From the NCBI GenBank assembly GCA_031254035.1, contig JAIRVF010000065.1:1-64000 (forward strand): a stretch of DNA of 64,000 bases. Direction: 5' to 3'. The stretch is from Paenibacillus sp. (GTDB taxonomy: Bacteria; Bacillota; Bacilli; Paenibacillales; Paenibacillaceae). Shown here piece after piece: positions 60,898 to 64,000 of this stretch (its first letter is position 1; each line of letters starts with the position of its first letter). The notes beneath the pieces are model-generated. The model was given only the letters and a program-made list of their open reading frames with translations, was not told the origin of the DNA and did no database searches. Made by a program: the position numbers and the translations under genes.

Positions 60898-62130
60898 ATG
60901 ATGATCTTAACCAGTGGAAATCCTGCATGGCCTCATACACTGCATCCCCTCCCCCAATACCCTATACTAAACCGGGATCAAGGCTGCGATTGTCTCATTG
61001 TCGGCGGAGGTGTGAGCGGTGCCATCTTAACCTATGAGCTCGCGCGGCGAAACATCAAAACGGTAACGATCGAAAAAAGAAACATCGGAGGCGGAAGTAC
61101 ATCGGCCAATACCGGACTGCTGCAGATTCTAAATGATAAGACGCTCACTTCCATCATCCATACATTTGGTGAAGAAACCGGTGTCAAGTTTTACAAGCTG
61201 TGCGAACAAGCGATGCAGAAATTAACCTTGACCGTCAAAGGCCTTGATCCCGATCCGGAGTTCATTACCCGTCCCAGTCTGTATAATGCCAGTTATGAAG
61301 AAGACGTAAAAATGCTTCGAGAAGAATACGCCACTCTCCAGAAATACGGATTCAACGCCGAATTTTGGGATCAGGCGAAGATTGAAAAACATATGCCCTT
61401 TTCGAAACCTGCCGCGCTCTATACCCAGGGAGATGCCGAAGTGAATCCCACTCGCTTGATCCATGCTCTCTTTCAAGCAGCAATCGGGCGCGGAGTACAG
61501 GTGTATGAGCATACCGAAGCCATTCATTTTGAATATGGCAAGCAAGGGGTGACCTGTACTACCCGTACCAACAAGATTCACGCCAACCATGTTATTTTTA
61601 CGACCGGATATGAAACCCAAGACATGAAAAAAGACAAAAATGCTATCCTTAAGATTTCTTACGCTATAATGACAAACCCGGTTCAAGACCTCTCGGATTG
61701 GCATGAGCATTGCCTGATCTGGGAAACGGCAAGACCGTATTTGTATTTCCGAACGACCCCAGATGGGCGGATTGTAGCAGGCGGCTTTGATGAAGAACCT
61801 CCTTCATCGGAGAAACGGGAAGCAAGATCCCTGCACTTAAGCGGATATTTACTGGATGAAATTCGGAAGCTCTTTCCACGTTACGAAGGCTTAAAAGCCG
61901 ATTATCATTGGGCCGGTATCTTCGGTTCAATGCATGACGGACTGCCGATGATCGGCATGCATCCGGATTATCCGTACTGTTACTTTGTGGAGGCCTATGG
62001 CGGCAACGGGACGGTGTACTGCATGATGGCGGCGGATATGCTTGGGGATGTACTGACAGGTAAACAGCGTCCCGAGATGGAGATGTTCTCGCTTCAGCGC
62101 ACCAGCAAACCGTCGCCGCCGAAGCCATAG
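60898..62130 (+). CDS. FAD-dependent oxidoreductase (DAO / glycine oxidase-like)
   Basis: 410 residues. FAD-binding Rossmann motif CLIVGGGVSGAILTYELARR near residue 32, TSANTGLLQ, and the C-terminal GSMHDGLPMIG ... YGGNGTVYCMMAADML of the DAO (D-amino-acid oxidase) superfamily. Start ATG 60898 with AAAAGGAG upstream. It is probably an amine or amino-acid oxidase similar to YurR/OrdL. Several relatives carry a C-terminal Rieske domain; this one does not. Substrate unknown. Confidence 0.87.
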   Translation: MMILTSGNPAWPHTLHPLPQYPILNRDQGCDCLIVGGGVSGAILTYELARRNIKTVTIEKRNIGGGSTSANTGLLQILNDKTLTSIIHTFGEETGVKFYKLCEQAMQKLTLTVKGLDPDPEFITRPSLYNASYEEDVKMLREEYATLQKYGFNAEFWDQAKIEKHMPFSKPAALYTQGDAEVNPTRLIHALFQAAIGRGVQVYEHTEAIHFEYGKQGVTCTTRTNKIHANHVIFTTGYETQDMKKDKNAILKISYAIMTNPVQDLSDWHEHCLIWETARPYLYFRTTPDGRIVAGGFDEEPPSSEKREARSLHLSGYLLDEIRKLFPRYEGLKADYHWAGIFGSMHDGLPMIGMHPDYPYCYFVEAYGGNGTVYCMMAADMLGDVLTGKQRPEMEMFSLQRTSKPSPPKP

Positions 62131-62232
62131 TTCCTCTTATTCAAACTCAAACTCCGAACAGCTCCCAGCTTAAAGTACGACTCTTCGTGACGACGCTATA
62201 CCTCCACAAAACTTCTAAATTATATAACCTCA

Positions 62233-62270
62233 AAAAAAGACGATGCCATTAACTGACATCGTCTTTTTGA
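62233..62270 (-). terminator. Terminator overlapping the end of the kinase gene
   Basis: AAAGACGATG / CATCGTCTTT stem with T7 on the minus strand. The 5' arm is encoded by the last codons of the kinase (KDDVS). Confidence 0.8.
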
Positions 62271-63688
62271 ATGATTGGCAGGCGGATTTCAATCCGCGTT
62301 CCGTAATGAAGCTCGCTTGCAACCCTAATATCTCCCCCGTGGACCTCCACAATATCATGGGTGATCGCCATGCCGAGTCCCGAACCCTTATGCAGCTCGC
62401 CTGTGTTGGTACCCCGGTAATATCGGTCAAAGATCCGCTCAAGCTCTTCCTTCCGGATACCTTTGCCATTGTCTATGACACAGATCCAAACGTCGAGGCC
62501 GCTTTTCTTAACCTCAACTTGGATTGCCACCTGTTCGTCGTTGTGGACAATCGCATTGTAAATCAAATTGCTGATTGCCCGGCGGATTAGAATTTCGTCC
62601 ACATTCATTTTGATAACCTCGTCGCTGCAATGAAAATTGATATCTAAGTTCGCATACCGCGGATCATTAAGCGTATCGATAACCACATTCCGGATGAGAC
62701 TAACCATGTTGACGTATTTTTTACCCAGCGTCATTTTTTTATTTTTCAAACGGGTGGACAAATTCAGATCTTCGATTAGGTCTCTTAAGTAAAGCGACTT
62801 GCTTTCAATGATCTCCGCGTAGTCCCTCATTTCTTCGATCGAAAACTGGTAATCCTCATCCTTCATCATTTCCGCATAACCTTGGATGGAGGCTAAAGGC
62901 GTTTTGATATCATGCGAAATATTTCCGATCCACTCTTCCTTCATCTGATCTAGATTTTTCCTTTCACGCTCGCTTGCTTGCAAATTCTGGGACAGAACAT
63001 TGACATTATGAAACACGTCTTTGTAAATCCCTTTTGTCTCATAATGTACACGATAGTTTTTATGCGCCAGCTGTTTGATCCCGTTAATCAAGGCGTGAAG
63101 GGGCCGAGTCAGCTTTTTGCTAAAAATATAGGCGATGCAAAGCGCAACGAATCCATCAAGCGCAATCAGGATTAGGGTGCCTGTTTTGAACGTCTGTGCG
63201 ATTACTCTTGAATCGTAAGTTAACACATTCCGCTGCAAACTGCGATCTTTGAAGCCGATCAGATAACTGTAGCGGTAACCAGACTCCATCTTTTCCCCAA
63301 CAAAAACGATAGAGAGGGTTTCTGCCTCAAGATATTTATAAGTCTGGACGATATCTATGGGCGTATATTTCGTTTTAGCTCCTTCGGGTACATGGTAGCC
63401 ATAAAGCTGCTTGCCATTCTCGTCCAACACTTGAATCCATGCCTGCTTGTGCTGCAATTCCTCTTTCCCACTGTCGGTAATGGCAATCCCGGATGGAGAG
63501 ACGATGATTTCACTTCCAAAAGAACGAGTAAAGGACTCCGCCGTATTATCTTCGTTATACAGCAGATCTCCTTTAGTATCCATTTGCCAAATATATAACC
63601 CGATTACCACCAAGATATTCATGATGATGACGATCACAACGATCAAAACAACGGATAACAAATATCGCCCTGTCAGCTTCCATTTCAT
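62249..63688 (-). CDS. Sensor histidine kinase (HAMP, HisKA)
   Basis: 479 residues. Membrane helices ~10-33 and ~170-190 with a ~135-residue extracellular domain, then a HAMP-like region, HisKA with H259 in IGNISHDIKTPLASIQGY and HATPase (NLIYNAIVHNDEQ, DNGKGI, GSGLGMAITHDIV). GAGGGATG precedes ATG 63688. It lies seven bases after the response regulator gene and forms a two-component pair with it. The signal is unknown; no target transporter is in view. Confidence 0.9.
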   Translation of the reverse strand: MKWKLTGRYLLSVVLIVVIVIIMNILVVIGLYIWQMDTKGDLLYNEDNTAESFTRSFGSEIIVSPSGIAITDSGKEELQHKQAWIQVLDENGKQLYGYHVPEGAKTKYTPIDIVQTYKYLEAETLSIVFVGEKMESGYRYSYLIGFKDRSLQRNVLTYDSRVIAQTFKTGTLILIALDGFVALCIAYIFSKKLTRPLHALINGIKQLAHKNYRVHYETKGIYKDVFHNVNVLSQNLQASERERKNLDQMKEEWIGNISHDIKTPLASIQGYAEMMKDEDYQFSIEEMRDYAEIIESKSLYLRDLIEDLNLSTRLKNKKMTLGKKYVNMVSLIRNVVIDTLNDPRYANLDINFHCSDEVIKMNVDEILIRRAISNLIYNAIVHNDEQVAIQVEVKKSGLDVWICVIDNGKGIRKEELERIFDRYYRGTNTGELHKGSGLGMAITHDIVEVHGGDIRVASELHYGTRIEIRLPIIQKDDVS

Positions 63689-63695
63689 CGACTAT

Positions 63696-64000
63696 TCATC
63701 CCTCTACTACAAGCTTGTATCCCAACCCCTTTACCGTAATCACATATCGCGGATTGGAAGGGTCCTCTTCGATTTTTTCCCTGAGCCGCCGGATATGTAC
63801 CATCACCGTATTGTCGGATCCGAAAAATTCCTCACCCCATACCCGATCGTATAGGCTTTCTTTGCTGATGATCTGGTTTGGATGTTTAAGCAGATGTGTT
63901 AACAGCCCAAGCTCTTTCGGTTTGAGCTCGATCACTTCACCGTTTTTTCTAAGCTCAAATTTTTCCTCATTCAGCTCGAAAGGACCTGCCTTAATGATGC
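63696..64000 (-). CDS. OmpR-family response regulator, C-terminal part (5' end outside window)
   Basis: The frame is open to the window edge; ~100 C-terminal codons are visible. They form the winged-helix DNA-binding domain: LKPKELGLLTHLLKHPNQII, VWGEEFFGSDNTVMVHIRRL and YVITVKGLGYKL. The receiver domain must lie beyond base 64000. Cognate regulator of the kinase that follows. Confidence 0.9.
   Translation of the reverse strand, partial: IIKAGPFELNEEKFELRKNGEVIELKPKELGLLTHLLKHPNQIISKESLYDRVWGEEFFGSDNTVMVHIRRLREKIEEDPSNPRYVITVKGLGYKLVVEG

Noticed and set aside
1..64000. rRNA, tRNA, CRISPR, transposase or phage genes
   Set aside because: None was recognised on either strand by reading; a tRNAscan/Infernal run would be needed to exclude small RNAs formally.

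Overview
The window looks like chromosomal DNA of a spore-forming Firmicute, most likely Paenibacillus. Supporting signs are a YesM/YesN two-component pair inside a sugar ABC-transporter (Lpl-type) operon, sporulation genes (spoVR, prkA, ytxC, Spo0E-like, CotF-like coat proteins, AbrB-like), strong AGGAGG ribosome-binding sites, frequent GTG/TTG starts, T-box and SAM riboswitches, and moderate GC. No rRNA, tRNA, CRISPR array, transposase or prophage was seen. Nearly all identifications come from reading translated sequence and motifs, not from a search.

Layout. 1-1.5 kb: end of an unknown gene, a gene-free repeat-rich stretch, and a Uma2-type nuclease. 1.8-10.5 kb: a leftward operon for an unidentified carbohydrate (solute-binding lipoprotein, two permeases, YesM-type kinase, YesN-type regulator, Gfo/Idh/MocA dehydrogenase). 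10.8-17.7 kb: spoVR, an orphan OmpR-type regulator, a LacI regulator, a HemAT-like globin sensor and prkA. 17.9-23.9 kb: a DUF2161 nuclease-fold protein, an aminotransferase, a ComA-like regulator, a coiled-coil protein with a phosphodiester glycosidase, a 34-residue membrane peptide, an AbrB-like protein and trmL. 24-29.3 kb: biosynthesis (serC, a GlnA of the beta type, DAHP synthase, ispH). 29.4-36.4 kb: an MprAB/PepD-like set (sensor, regulator, HtrA protease) and a liaFSR cell-envelope stress operon. 36.6-40.4 kb: a duplicated-motif small protein, a 3D-domain protein, and three tandem paralogues with a cysteine-rich C-terminus. 40.5-45.3 kb: thrS with a T-box leader, ytxC, mqnC. 45.3-49.6 kb: a repeat cluster, then metA-metI-metC under a SAM riboswitch. 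49.7-57.9 kb: corA with an upstream leader ORF, HRDC protein, DUF3055 protein, fructokinase, 5'-3' exonuclease, Spx/ArsC-like protein, RluA, cobalamin adenosyltransferase, lipoprotein and a Spo0E-like protein. 58-64 kb: an alaR-alaT-like pair, two coat proteins, a FAD oxidoreductase, and a sensor kinase with the 3' part of its response regulator.

Most notable. (1) Three tandem ~233-residue proteins keep a basic N-terminal domain nearly constant, while a 70-residue tail with 11 invariant cysteines diverges two to three times faster. The architecture recalls the halocin C8 precursor (immunity plus bacteriocin in one chain). (2) A 37-codon ORF upstream of corA begins MEGDPSP, resembling enterobacterial MgtL (MEPDPTP), and has its own good promoter. 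(3) A ~220-bp dispersed repeat sits in the loop of a stem of the thrS T-box leader. (4) Two families of short dispersed hairpin repeats recur six and five-to-six times in 64 kb, in intergenic or 5'-UTR positions, one nested in the other at 7.7 kb.
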